NCBI RefSeq assembly: GCF_015832195.1
Contig: NC_052017.1
Coordinates: 67,457,801 to 67,521,800, forward strand
From: Motacilla alba alba
Taxonomy: Eukaryota > Chordata > Aves > Passeriformes > Motacillidae
Length of the DNA: 64,000 nucleotides
Direction of reading: 5' to 3'
Below, piece by piece: positions 47,418-61,075 of this stretch (positions are counted from its first letter, which is position 1; the number at the start of each line of letters is the position of its first letter). A program made the position numbers and the translations under genes. Below the pieces are notes generated by a model. It was not told where the DNA came from, did no database searches, and worked only from the letters and a program-made list of their open reading frames with translations.

Positions 47418-50400
47418 TGATGGCCACAAGTCTTGGGAAAATGACCATCATAAGTTTTCATCACATTTTGCAACAAAGTGATAAACAGATAAATAAATAA
47501 CTCTCCGCCCCCCACCAAATGCCCATAATATATCACAGGGAAATAACCACAGCTGCAAGCAGTGAGCAGAGAAGGCATCTCAGCCAGCAGCTGGAAGAGC
47601 TGGAGGCAGTGAGCTGCCCTTACACAGCAGGATGGATCACATGCATGGGTTCTATTTGGGTGCATGCTCTTCATATTGCTGAGGAAAGCAATAGGTGTCT
47701 GTGGAAGACCTAAGGCTTTCTACTGCATTGACTGTTGTCATATTTATGAACAAATTATCAAGGGAAAAATCTCACAGACAAAAAACCTGAACTGATAAGT
47801 CCATAAACCACTAATTAAGTAGTTAACACAGGCTGCTATACATAGAAAATGGTTCAGAGCTGCCAAAGTGGCTTGCCTCAGGCTACAAAGCAAGGAATAT
47901 AGAAGCCAGGATTATTAGTTACAGGTGGTCCCTATCCCCAAAAGCTCTTTTTTCCTGTAAGAATCTGCTTTTATGAAGTACTGGATTTTTTTCTTTACAG
48001 AAATTATTAGTATCTACATTAAAATACAAGTACCAATGAAGATACTATTGTTATACAGACAAGACAGCTAAAGAAGCAACAGAATTAGCATGGTGATATT
48101 TAAATGGGACATACTATTTCAGCAGCACCAATGTATAAATATGAAACTACAGCCTCTGAATTACTACAAAAACTAGGAGTCTGACATTTTGAAGGGGAAG
48201 AAAACAAAAATCAAGAAATTTGGAAGTTACATCTATTGCAGAGAAAACAACCAACCAACAGAAAAACATGTGGTTTAAAGTAAATTTCCAAACAAGTTTC
48301 ATAAAAGACAAACCAGTTCAGGTCTGTCTCAGACAGCAGGATATAGCAACTACCATCAATCCTACGAAAACCAAGGGAGGTTTAGTTAGGTACCATAATG
48401 GCTGCTGCTACACAAAATCCAGGAACAAAGTGTCTGATACTTTAAATCAAAGTGTGCAGTGAGAGAGAATTTTATAGTTTGTGCAGCTGGCAATAGGAAA
48501 GTAAGGTTTATTTGACTATTTAGTGATGTGGGCAGGAGCACATCTTTCCATGGGAGTCATACTGATGTGTTCAAAGTTCAAGAGCAAATTCATAGATTTT
48601 TAAATATGTAAGCATTGCAAATTCATGGAAGAACTTGGATCCACAACCTGTTAATTTGAAAAAGCAGGGAAAAGGAAAAAAAGAAATCTCCATTTGAAAT
48701 TTGGGCTAGCAGGTTGTTACAATTCCCACTGCTGCAATTCCAAAGTCCAGTACTGAAGCCTCGTGTTCATCAGGAAGTTCATAAAGCTGTGCTCAGACTT
48801 GTATTTACTAAGAGGTGGCTCATGGGTGACACGGGCTAAACATTTTTAGGTACAGTAGATGCTTACAATGCTAAATCTTGCCTTAGGAAACAATTAAGAA
48901 CATACAGAGAAACTAAAAATATCAAGGGGATTCACTACACAAAAGACAGAAGAATTCTATTGAGTAAAGCAAAGATTGTGTACACAAAAATAATGGGACT
49001 AGTACATAATTGTGAGCCACAATTGTGAGCTCAATTTCAACTTGGAAACCATTTAAACATGTCACAGATAAGACAGAATGATAGATGAATTACATGACTG
49101 GTTGTTTCCTGAAACCTGCCAAGGACCCACCTGTTCATGTCAGATTCCAACCACTAAACAAACAGAATGGAATTGAAATTCAATTTCTACTAAGATGAAT
49201 GCTGCGCAATTTTAGATAGCTATGTTAAGTAAAAAGATATCGCATTAAATACTTTTCAGACAAATAACAAGATATCCCAGACAAAAGAAGAGGGTGTAAA
49301 AATGAAATTGAACTTATACAGTAATTGAATTATTTTCTTCAGGAGTGAGATGTAGCTTCAATTAATGCCACATGATTTAACAGGTCAATAGAAACTGAGG
49401 GGAAAAAGAGAATATGCTATACTTACAAGAAAATAGGAAGTAAAGAACACTGGGAAGAATACAGGGAGATGCTAAAACAGATAAAGAACGGGTATTAGAA
49501 ATGCAAAGTAAAACTCGGAAGTTCTCATAGTTAGATGCTAAACACAAATTATTTCTCCAGTGATAAAGAAAAAAAGAGAGAGGAGAATTAGACCAAAATC
49601 AAAAGTGAAATGCAGTGTAAGCTACAAAGTCAATTAAAATACTAGTGGTGAAACCAGCATGCCATAAGAAATCAGAAAAATATTTATAATGAGTATGAAT
49701 ATATTGTACATACAACAAATGACAGACTAAAAGGAATGACCATAGCAAGACTGCTGACTGACAGTAAAGAAACAGACAAATGTGATAGTTTATACAGGAA
49801 ACGTATCAAAAGTGAAATACTTCCAAGACTTGCTTCTTTAAAGACTAGCAAATTTGGTAGGTACCTTGGTTAATAAAATTGGTAGTGATGTACTTTCAGA
49901 TATATGTAGAAGAAACATTTTTTAAAAAAGGCAGTCTTAAACCTCTTCAGTTTATTTCTGTTTATAAACAAGGCAGCTCTCAAAGTCAAGTTTCAAAAGT
50001 GTCCTTCGAGTTAAAACCTACTGGAGACCCAAAGCAATACTCAGGAGGGCCATACTGGGTTATCATAGAAAAATTTCATCTTTTTACAAGAGGTCACTAA
50101 TTACTTGGAATATATTTTACCAATATTTTGCAGTTTCACACCATTACAAATTTTGAATCAGAAGCTTCCCTATAATGTATACTTACATGTGAATGCCAGG
50201 ATTTAAAAATAATAAACTCATCACAGCAGCAATGCCATTTTGCTCAGCATCAAAACTGTATAGATAGAATTATTCTCAGTTCTGGCAAGTGGGAAATCTG
50301 TTTAAAACTAAAAATTTTCTATCTAAAATTAATTTTGCTTCCTAAAAATCCTAAAATGGGACGACTCAAAAGTGGAAATTTGTATCAACAAAGACTTCAG

Positions 50401-52734
50401 GGTTATTGGATAAGGATGTTCTGTGGACATTCTCTGTCACTGGCAATTTGATATACAGAGTTATCTAAACTCTGCATCTCCATTTGATCTCAGAATATGT
50501 CTCCACATCACTAATATGTTGCCTAAGATTACCAGTTGACTGAAACAAAAGTTATTACTTACAGTTTTCCATTTAGTTTTTACCTATACATCAACATATT
50601 TGTGTTTTGCAATCATAAACACTTTGTCTTTTCTTACTGTACTTGATGACTTTTCCATGCCAGCTACATCACAAAAGATACCACACCATTAGATATTCCC
50701 CCCACAGCTCAGTTAAAATGCTATCAATCTCAATCTCAAAGATTTTTAAGCTGCTCTTCCGAATCATCACAATTAAGAAAAATGTTGCAGTGGGATAATC
50801 CTTTTCATTAATTTTTAAACAAAATTATAAAATTGCTGAAATTTCTAGAAGAATTAATGTGGGGTTTGTTTTTCAAAGAGGGATTACTCCCCTCCTGACC
50901 TCACCAAATAAGGTAAGAGACTACAAGCAAGAAGCAGCACGATCATATCTTTGCTCATATCAGACCAACACTGCAGAGTAACCAAGTTCATTCCTGATAC
51001 AAGGAGGAAGTCTGCTGCATGTATGTCCTCAGGCTTGATTGCTCTTGTTGCAAACTGGCATACTGTTTAATTGGAAAATTGAGGAAGATCACTCCTTCCA
51101 CAAGCCTCAGCAAACTCCTGTGACATGGGCAAGCAGCACATACTGAATTACTTTGAGGTACTGAAGTATCAATCTAGTTTACATAACATCAAAATTAAGA
51201 TTTGTTTCCTTTCACTGCTCTGTTTCTTCCTTGTATAGCCTGCCACATCAGAAGAAAGTCATTTATAGCAGGTATTTCTGCCTGACCCAGACACAAAGCA
51301 GCTGGGTTCCTTAACACCATCCCTGCCTCCACTGATGCATCTGCTGAACCATTCCAGTGTTCAACCAAATTTCAGTTTAAAACTATCACCTGTACTTCCA
51401 CCTCTTTTGTTTTTCACTTTCCCAGTCTCAAGTAAGATCAATGGAATCCTAAACCAAATTTACAAAAAAGCACTAAATACAGTTAAACTATCTCCAAGTG
51501 TCTGGTCAGAAGCATTAGTGTTTTCCTTCTCCAAGTTCATTATTTGGACAGAGATATCAACTTCTGACTAAGTGTTAAGAAATGAGTAATAAACTGACAT
51601 AAAGAAATGAAGACATGCCAGAACCCCAACAACAACTGACAAAAATAATGTAACAGCAGCAAAAAGGCAAACATCTTTGTGGGGTGCACTGGGTTAACTT
51701 TCACCCTGATCAATTCCCATGTGTAGCCATCGACCAGAAACTCATGTGGGAGAGGTAGGGGGAAAGAGGACAGGATGACAGTTAACTGAAAAGCACCATG
51801 TCTAAAGATAACATCAACACATTCTTCTCCAGTTTAATGACTAGCAAATAGCAATTAGCATTTTAAAATCCACTTCCTGCTGTGAATCTATCTTCTAATA
51901 TTTCAGTTCCATGGCTACTAAATACATTGCAATTGGGAACTACTTTTGCAAACACAACACAACTTGTACTTTAGACAACATCTGTGGACTAGTTTATTTT
52001 CATTGTAGAAAACTGCCTGTGATGTAAACTCCTTAAATTCTCCCCCCCCAAAAAAAAATCACGAGAAAAACCATTGCAGGCATCTGCAAAAGAAATACAG
52101 TGTAATTTCATTGCTACTATCAATTTGTAGTTTATCAAAGCCTAGCTAAAGGAAAAAAAAGGAACGAGAAAAGTTGTCCCAGAAAAGAACCTGCAAACAG
52201 GATGTCCTACTGAGACACAAAGTACAGTGGGAGGTAAAGCCAAGCATCTGCTGAGGCTGCCAGTCTGCAGTGGGATGAAGCATGAACCAGGGACAGTCAG
52301 AGAAGTGTGACTACTCATCACCTCCTCTTCACAAACAGGGACTTCCCCGCCTGCTAGGTCCAGGCAGCAAGAGTTTTGACTACAATAAATGCTAGAATAG
52401 ACTACAAGGGAGAGGAAAAGGGGCTAAAGTTCAAACTGAGGCTTCACAAATCTGTCTAACAAATGCTCCAGTAAGCCCCCAGAAAATGTTGTTAGAGAGC
52501 AGCCTGACATCTGAGAATTATATTAGTGCAATATGTACTCAAAAAGCCGATTTGGGATTATTTAGTTGCCAACTTTGTCCGTCTTCTGAAGGACACGGAA
52601 AACAGTGCAAAGGATACAGACTCTAAAGCTGATAGGAAAGGTTTTATTCCTAAACTAATGGCTATTGTAAATAGTAGATTTCACTGCAAACCACATTCCT
52701 TTCACATGCCATAACACATTGCCCATGTAGATGT

Positions 52735-52821
52735 ACGTAGGGACATGGCTTAACGGTGGACTTGGCTGTGCTGGGTGAAGATGAACTTAAGGGCCTTTCC
52801 AACCTAAATGATTCTATGATT
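52735..52821 (+). mobile_element. CR1-like 3' end fragment, plus orientation
   Basis: Short fragment ending CTTTCCAACCTAAATGATTC and TATGATT, the typical 3' end with its ATTCTATG-type terminus. It is preceded by GGACATGGCTTAACGGTGGA. Confidence 0.75.
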
Positions 52822-54499
52822 ACCAGCCCATCAAACAATTTTGTCTCCAGAGAGAGACTCACTCTGTTCCACCTTGGGTGATTCTCTCACAATTGCTTCT
52901 CCCCAAGATAAGTCTTTCACTTTGCATACGAGCCATGAAGAAAAACCTTTCCCTTCCTTTTAGACTGGTTAAGGTTTAAAGTTCAAAATTTCCCTTTCTT
53001 TTTAATTTAGCTTATATATATTCTCTGTGAAATATGAAAACCCAGTATGATGACCATGAAGTAGGAATTAATCAAATGCAGAATTGGGCAAATACTGGAT
53101 TTTGGCTCAGAGGGTAAACCAGAAAGACAACAAACCTAAACAGGTGATTCTTTTGTTTTGAGATTTACTTCTTTATGTATCAGTTTTCAAACTGTTCTGA
53201 AGTAAAAATACTGCTTCAAAACAGGGTCAAATGTGTATTTAATAAATTGCAGTAATTTCTAAATAGGATTCTATGGTTGCCTGTTCAAAGCCTTACTTCT
53301 GCTGCAATTTCTGTTATTAAAAGGAATATTACCTGTATCCATTCAGGAATAATATAATTTTAGCATTTACTACTGGAGTTACTGTAGTAGTTTTAATTCT
53401 TTTTGGTGTATGAACATGAATCCATAGTCACCATGTTACTTGTAGAAAATATAAACATGAAACAAAAAAATTTGCAAACACTGATACAGCAGTTGAGGAA
53501 GGTTAAAATTGAAGCAGAAGGAACTCAGGAAAGGAAATATGCTACATTTAAAATTGATTGTAGCTTTAGTCCTACATATGCTTAGCTAAAAGACAGAAAT
53601 TATTTAATTGAAAATATGTTTTCTTTATGTTGTAAAGTGAAATCAGTGGCTTGAATTCAGGCCTGTGCTGTTTCTAGATCACCCCTGGAAAAGGTCTGTC
53701 AGTGATTTTGCTTTGCTTTGGTAACTTCCAAAACTACAAGTCAGTGGTCACAAAGCAACTGGAAACAACAACAATTATAACAACTACTTTCCTTCAAAAA
53801 ACACCCCCTCTACCGGTAGGATTCCACTACAAAAGCCAAAGCATTTATCCCACACAGGCTCTCTAGTGAGCTAGCACTAGAGAGTGACTGCCCTGTACAG
53901 TCATATTACACAACAAAGCAAATAACCAGGACTCATAAGCAAAGAAAGTGAAGTACAGTCCATTTAAAATAATGTATATTATTTTAATATATAAATGCTG
54001 TGTGTTGCATTTCACCTTGTTATAGGCCCAGTCCTGATACAACCAAACACTTCAAAGAGTAAACTCAAGTCAAACGCTGAAAACAAAAATTCCTTCTATT
54101 TTGTAGTTCTCACAGACAAAAAACCATTCAACAGCAACCCAAGCATCTCCAGAGACATGCACATTATTTTCAATGAAAAATTTGCTCATAAAACTCTTTT
54201 CCACTACATCCTTGACCATCTAAAGCTATCAACACTGCTGATGTCCTGAGGGCATCTACAAAACCAGATGGCATTCCGACTGCATCGCACTTCCTAAACC
54301 ACCTTCTGTTCCACCAGATGACCCTCAGAGAAAATGTACCTCCATTTTGCAAGTCCTTGCTTTGATTCCTGCACACTGACACAACAGTTACGAGCTGGCA
54401 CATTCTGTAACCCCAGAGCTACAGGTGTTTCTCAGTGACCCTGATGGATTCCTCCGCATGTGAAAACAGTCTGATTAAATCAACAACTGCATCTGCTGA

Positions 54500-54573
54500 G
54501 CAGTCTGGGGGGAAAGGAGGATGGATTAGATGACAAAGGTCTTTTCCAACCTGATTTCCTAGTATTCTGTGAT
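54500..54573 (+). mobile_element. CR1-like 3' end fragment, plus orientation
   Basis: GGAGGATGGATTAGATGACA then CTTTTCCAACCTGATTTCC and ATTCTGTGATG match the last ~70 nt of a CR1. Confidence 0.7.
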
Positions 54574-55605
54574 GCATATGCTATCACACTGTGTAACTCT
54601 TCTGCCTTTCCCCACTACCTAAAGGCAGTTGCCTTGCAACAAGCTGGAATACAAAGAAAAGGTACCTGGATCCATGGTATCAGCGCAGATTAACAAATTG
54701 TGGACAGTGACAATTGGATTCTCAGCTAACTGCTGCTTTCAGTTGTGATGGGGAGAGCTCTGCCTGTGTCCCTGAATCAGCCCCGGAGGGGAAGAATCCT
54801 CTTCTGTGGAGAGAGGCCTGAATATTTGTCTGGAAAGCCATAACCACAGCTCCAATACATGTATCTGTACTTCTGCCATAAAGCTTAGGGTCTCATGTTA
54901 TGTAAGGTCTTTGTAAAAATGTTCCCATGGATTACAGTCTCCACACTGAAATGATAATTTCTGCAATAATATCAGGGCTGTAAAAATTACTCTTGGTTTA
55001 CACATTATTTGCAAAATACTTCCAGATCAGAAGACTGGATCGATGACTGGGTACAAGAAATGATAGCCTTCTAACAGTTTAAAAATAATGATGAGAAAGA
55101 TAGCCTGGGGTAAGAGGAAACTTCCAGATGATAAGATTAAAAATGACAATTCCATTTTTCTTCAAGGGTAAGGAACAAGAACAGCCATTCATCAAGGGAA
55201 ACTGCTAATCTCCTTAGTTTCAGCTCAACCAAAATACTGTCTTAATTAAATATGGGTGATGTTATTGGATAAACTTTCTGCAATACCTTTTGGACTGCCC
55301 AAGGGAGTTTATGGCTAACTCTAGGAATCACTGTCTGAGATGACCTTCTGCAATGCTTGGTGTTAAACTAGAATTTGGCAGGGTTACAGATAGAAAAGTA
55401 AAGCCAGTCTGATTCCCCTAATATATTGGCATTTAAGTGTGGACCATGATAAAATCACTTTTCCCCTGACACTGGGGGAGTCTGGACTATCTAATAAAAC
55501 AATAGCAAGAGTACACATAAATAGTTCAAGAGTGCCATGCTTCCCTGGATTACTGCATTTATCAAGGTGGGATGAAAACAGTTGATTTCTGAGGATATTT
55601 TTCCC

Positions 55606-55630
55606 TTTTTTTTTTTTTTTTTTTTTTTTT
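55606..55630 (+). repeat. T25 homopolymer
   Basis: An uninterrupted run of 25 T inside the CDYL intron; no retroposed body is recognised beside it. Confidence 0.9.
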
Positions 55631-57276
55631 ACTTATAGTGGTTCTGCTACTGCCTGTTTTGTCCAGCACTGCCCAGTCTTACTAGCTACTCACGAATGCT
55701 AGAAGTTAACTGATAAACAAAGCATATGGGGGAGGGAAGGGGAAATTAGTTTTCCGTCAGTCTCAGCCAAAGAAGAGCCAGTTCTCTCTTGAGGGGCCTT
55801 CAGGTTCCTCCTTTTTTCCTGCACTAAATCAAGGAATACTTTGTCAGGGAAACATTCTCACGAGCCACAAGGGTGTTCAGTAGCTGAACAAGAATTGCAG
55901 GAGGGTGTTCCAGGCTGGTGGTGCTTCTGTCCCTCTGCCAGTTTGCAGCTGCTGTCGCAGGCTGGCGGGCAGGAGGGGATGGGCTCCCAGCAGGACAGGC
56001 ACAGAAAGGGCACAGCAAGGGCACAGAGACACCCCTGTACAGTGAAGCACAGGGTCACGTTAGAGAAAGACATAAAAGCCTGATGAAACTAATCAAGGAG
56101 GAAGGAGGTGGATGGGAAAGGAGCTGAAGCAGAAAGAGCACTTAGCTGTCTGCCAGCAGAGGCAGCCACAGCTGGCTGCAATTTGGTGAGCAGCACCTTC
56201 CCCACCTGGTTTGCCCAGAGAGAGCCTCAGCTGCCCCAGGTCCAGCCACACCCCATAGCAAAAGGAGCTGGTTACAAAACTGTCACTTGAAAGCCAAACA
56301 AAATCCACCCACAAACCAAAGAAAACCAGTATCTTTTTAAGGACATCTATTTCTATGCTGAGGAGATCTGTTTGCTGAAAAGGAGACTGCTTCCTCTGCT
56401 GCTAGCATCATGTTAGTAGGAAACATCTGCAGGCATCGTTACATTCATTTCCCAGCTAGACTGCGCTCAGTGTAGGCGATCTTCAGGCAACGAAATGGAT
56501 AAAAAACGAAGAGGATTTTGCTGAGTGTGCACAGAGCCAAACATTTTTAGAAAGACTTAAAAGGTGGCCAAGTCTGAACGGATTATAAATTATAATGATA
56601 GCAAAAGCACATCTCTGATACACAGGCCAAAGCTGTGTTAAGTTGCAAATCGTTGCACAAAGGCTCGTGTGAGGAAGAGATTATCAGCTCCACCACCTTT
56701 GACAGCAAAGATATTCAGAAAGCAAACTGGAGAGCAACACATGGCATTCTCAGGATATGGGAATTCCTGACATCCCATACATTTCTACCATATAATTCCC
56801 TCTGATGCAAGCTCAATACTCTCTGCAGAACTTTCTGCTATTGACATTTCCCTTTCCTTTACTCTCTAGCAATTTAAGTTTGGATAACCTGAGGTTTTTG
56901 CCCCTCCTCTTCTTAGAAGACTAAAACCTCAAGCCAATAAAGTTTCATCACTTTCACAAAGTTTAAATACTGCAAGTAAGATGGCTAAAAACAAATCCAG
57001 CCCCCCAAAATGTGACATATAGCAATGACTCCCCCTTACACATTCAATGAAGAGCTAACCATCAGCCATTGCACTGGAAATTCGCCTGTGTGAATGCACA
57101 CACACAAAGTTCTTTGTAAACCTTTTTTAGTTTGTTTGTTTAGGTTTTTTTTTTAAAAAAATTTCTTCCTGGAAAACATATTCCTTCGTCTATAATACTA
57201 GGAAATACTAGGAAATGTTAATTTGCAGTGAAAAGCATTCCTTCTCATCTGCTTAGCAAAGCTGCATTTATGATTC

Positions 57277-57345
57277 AAAAGAATCAATTATTGTTGAATT
57301 CAGTTTCTGTAGAGAGTATTTTTTGCCAGTGTAATTGATTCTTTT
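57277..57345. repeat. 14-bp perfect inverted repeat
   Basis: AAAAGAATCAATTA (57277-57290) and TAATTGATTCTTTT (57332-57345) are exact reverse complements separated by 41 nt, in AT-rich sequence. Confidence 0.85.
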
Positions 57346-60111
57346 ACTATGTGGATTTTAGTATTAAACTTCATTAAAGTAATTTAATATTGTACCATCT
57401 AATTTATATTTATAACCTATATTTTAAAAATAGCTTGTTATCTCCTAGTAAAGACTCATTTCTTAGTTAATTTAACAATGTGACCACTTAAAGATGTATT
57501 TTCTTTCACAAAATATGACAGAGTACATATTTGTAAATATTACTATAAAAAAGCAAAAGTGACATATCAACAAATATAAACAATCAGAAGCACACAGACA
57601 TTTTTCAGTGCATATATATGTTCATCCCAAACTTGATAAATTTTAAAAATTAGTCATTCAAATGGAGTATTCACATCCCTATTGAAAGTTCCAAGTGCTG
57701 AAGTTTCATAAATAAATAAATAAAACATTTAAGAGTAGTCCAAGAGCATATACATGAGATTTAGAGCAAAGAAGGCCAGTGCAACTTGAAACACTTGCCA
57801 GACCATAACCTCAAGAGAGGGTAAGAATAGCAACATTATGGCAGCACTAAGGTTAGGAAAGTCCTAACCACTAAGGCATTGAAGGATAGAATATTACTTC
57901 TGCTGTGCTGCTAACAACTGCAATAAAATAAATGTAACAGAACCCTGGGTATTTCAGGCAAACCCATCTGGTAAAATGGAGTGTTTGCCTACTGAATTCC
58001 TTTGGTTTGTAACAATGTACAATGTTTTGAGAGAAAGATACACAGACAAAGAAAATAAATACCCTCCAAACTTTAAAATATTTGTGTTTTAGCTGTTCAT
58101 CTGTTTCTCAGCTTAAAATGTCTAACAATGGTTGCAACAGCAAAAAAACAAATATAGACCAACCACAAATACTGATATCCTACAGAAATCTAAATATTTT
58201 AAAGATGGAACCAAGACAAAACAAAGAACATCTTTCTGTAGGCCTTCACAATAAAATTGACTGGCAGAAAAAGGGGGCTGTGAAACAGCAAGCATCAGAT
58301 GAAATAGAGTATCTTCTGCTCAGAAAACTTAGGCAGCTTTGAGGGAATAAGCTTTCAAAGTAGGAAATGTTTTACAGAAATCTGCACTCAGTGAAGCCTG
58401 TGGCGCTCTTATATAGTGTTCCTTGCTGTCTTACACATTTTTACTGCCTAAATCCTCTCAAGTAATCTGGAAATCAAAGAGTAACACTCTCTGCAGGTTT
58501 CATTTCTATCCTACTACCATTCCCTGTGACTTTTCCCTCCACAGCAAGTGAAAAACTGTTACACAGTAAGGGCCAAAAACATGGACCCAAAAAAGAAAAA
58601 AAAAAAGAAAGAAGAAAACTATTAGTATCAAAACCCAAACCCATGCTATGGGGATTGTATTGAAAAGCCAAAACAGTAGGGCAGGAAAAGTATAAATCTG
58701 AACTTAGTTCTGAGGTATAATTTTTTTTTTTTTTGCTTGGGTAGCAACAAGCACAGAATAGTGTCATAGTATTTGCCTCTACTGTAAAAGAAAAAAACTC
58801 ACTTTGAAGGAAGAGACAGAGGTGTTCCAAAAGCCCCTAAAACACATCCACATCATCACAAGTAAAATTCAATTTTTTATTAAAAATACAAAATACAGCT
58901 TTGAAGAAATATTAGCTCTTTTATGGAAAGATTAAAATATGGTATATTATTATCTCCATTGTTATAAAGCAATTAACTATCAGAAGTATGCTACTATAAT
59001 TATGAGAAAAATCACACACGCCAGTGACCTTAATGAAAATTCATACTGGAAATGAGCAAAGAATCTCTGTAAGAAAGAACATACCCATTTGCTCCAAAAC
59101 ATAGGATAGGCTATTTGGCACTGAATGGGTACTATGTCTTTGGCACTCGCTTATTTTAAGCCAAAAATTGAAATCTGAGGAACTCTACAATTAATTACAC
59201 ATTACAGCAGGTTACCAGAAGAAGTTTAAAATATGTAAATAAGATGGCCTCTACCTCCTAGCTGGAGCCATCTATTTTATTTATATTATGCACTGAAACA
59301 AGGCTCAGAAAAGTAATCTCAGAAGCATAATGGGAAAGCTCAGATGAGGTGCTCTCAAAAAATAAGTGGACAAAATCTCTTTTTCTCCTTTTTGAAACAC
59401 TCTTAGTTTTGTAGGTCACAAATCATTCAATGATTTGCTATTGAGCCTTTCTCCCACCAGACTGAGTTTTTCAATAATCACCTGAGAAAAATCATGGCAA
59501 GACCAAAAGAAACAGAAGAGGCAGCAAATGCCCTTCATTTTAATGAATGAAATTACTCTTCACAGCGCTATAACTGTCTTCATAAAACTTAGGGATTTAG
59601 ATCAGCCTGATACTTCTATAGCACTTACAACCAACCTAAAGAGCTTTCTTAATGACTTCATGTTGATCTTAGATCCCTGGCATAACCAGGCGGCAGAATA
59701 GCTGAGAAGTAAGGATTTTCTGTATACTTAACAGACACATACTTTGGATATCCTATCTTCCTAACCTTTAGTAACATGCCAAAAAAAAAAAAAACAAACC
59801 AAAAAAATGTCTCAAACAAATAATAAAATACCTTACCAAATTACACAATCTTAAATTTACAGTAGAGATATGGAGATTATTCCTGGTTAGATTTACTCAT
59901 GTTATTAATTCAGAGCAGCAGACTCAGGCAATGAAATATGAATTCTCCCCAAGTCAGGCAAAAAAAAAAAAACCCAAACACTTGATTCTATAGTCCATCC
60001 AGCAAATTTTGTGGGCAAAAGCCTATTATATTTACAATAAAAACCAAACAGCATTGATTAAAGCTTATTTCATGTAACTGAGATATAATAACACACACCC
60101 CCTTATTACTT

Positions 60112-61075
60112 ATTCAGAGTCATTACATTTGGAAGGAACCTCTGGAGATCATGGAGTCCAAACCCCCTGCCATGGCAGAGTGACCTGGAGCAGGAGACAC
60201 AGGAACACATCAGGTGGGTTTGGAATGTTTCCAGAGAGGGAGAATCCACATACTTCCTGGGCAGCCTGTTCTAGCACTCTGCCATTCTCAATTTAAAGAA
60301 GTTCCTTCCTCATGTTGAGGTGGAATTTATGTTTTAGTTTATGGCCACCACTGAAATGAGTCTGCCACCATCCTGTTGACACCCACCCACTTTTGAGATA
60401 TTTATATGCATTATTGAGAACTCTCAATCTTCCTTTCTCCAGACTACACAGGTCCAGATCCCACAGTCTGTCCTCACAAGAGATGCTCCAGACCCTGAAT
60501 CATCTTTGTGGTCCTTGACTGGACCCCCTGCAGCAGCTCCTTGTCTTTCCTGTATTGAGGAGCCCAGAAATGCACACAGCACTCCAGACGTGGCCCCACC
60601 AGGGCTGAGCAGAGGGGGAGGATCACCTCCCTTTTCCTGCTGGCCACTCTTCCTGATGCACTCCAGGATAACATTGGCCCTCCAGGCCACAAGGACACGC
60701 TGCTGGCTCATCATCAACTTGTCACCCACCAAGACTCTGAGGTCCTTCTCTACAGAGCTGCTCCCTAGGGGGTCAGCCACCAGCCAGCACTGGTACTTGG
60801 GATTATTCTCCCCAGGTGTAGGACCCCACACTTACCCTTGCTGAACCTCATTAGGTTCCTCTCTACCCAACTCTCCAGCCTTTTAAGGTCCTGCAGAATG
60901 GTGGAACAGCCTTCAGGTGTGTCAGCCACTCCCCCCAGTTTTGTCAGGGAAGTTACTGAGGATACATTTCATCCCTTCATCCAGGTCATTCACAAACAAG
61001 TTGGGTAAGACTGCAGCCAGTACTGCTCCCTGGGGAACACCACTGACTACAGGCCTCCTGCTGGTTTCTACCTGT
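60112..61075 (-). mobile_element. CR1 LINE, ~1 kb, minus orientation
   Basis: On the + strand it begins with the reverse CR1 3' end (GGAAGGAACCTCTGGAGATC) and runs through the 3' UTR into ORF2 to about 61075 (TCCCTGGGGAACACCACTGA). Minus-strand translation near 60424-60831 shows CR1 ORF2 C-terminal motifs (SSSVEKDLRVLV, then in a shifted frame [18 protein letters not shown]), so at least one frameshift is present. It is inactive and 5'-truncated, and sense with CDYL. Confidence 0.92.

Noticed and set aside
47159..47674. 171-residue minus-strand ORF
   Set aside because: Runs antisense through a CR1 3' fragment; no recognisable domain.
60424..60831. 135-residue minus-strand ORF as a host gene
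   Set aside because: It is the C-terminal part of CR1 ORF2 with a frameshift, part of a LINE copy.
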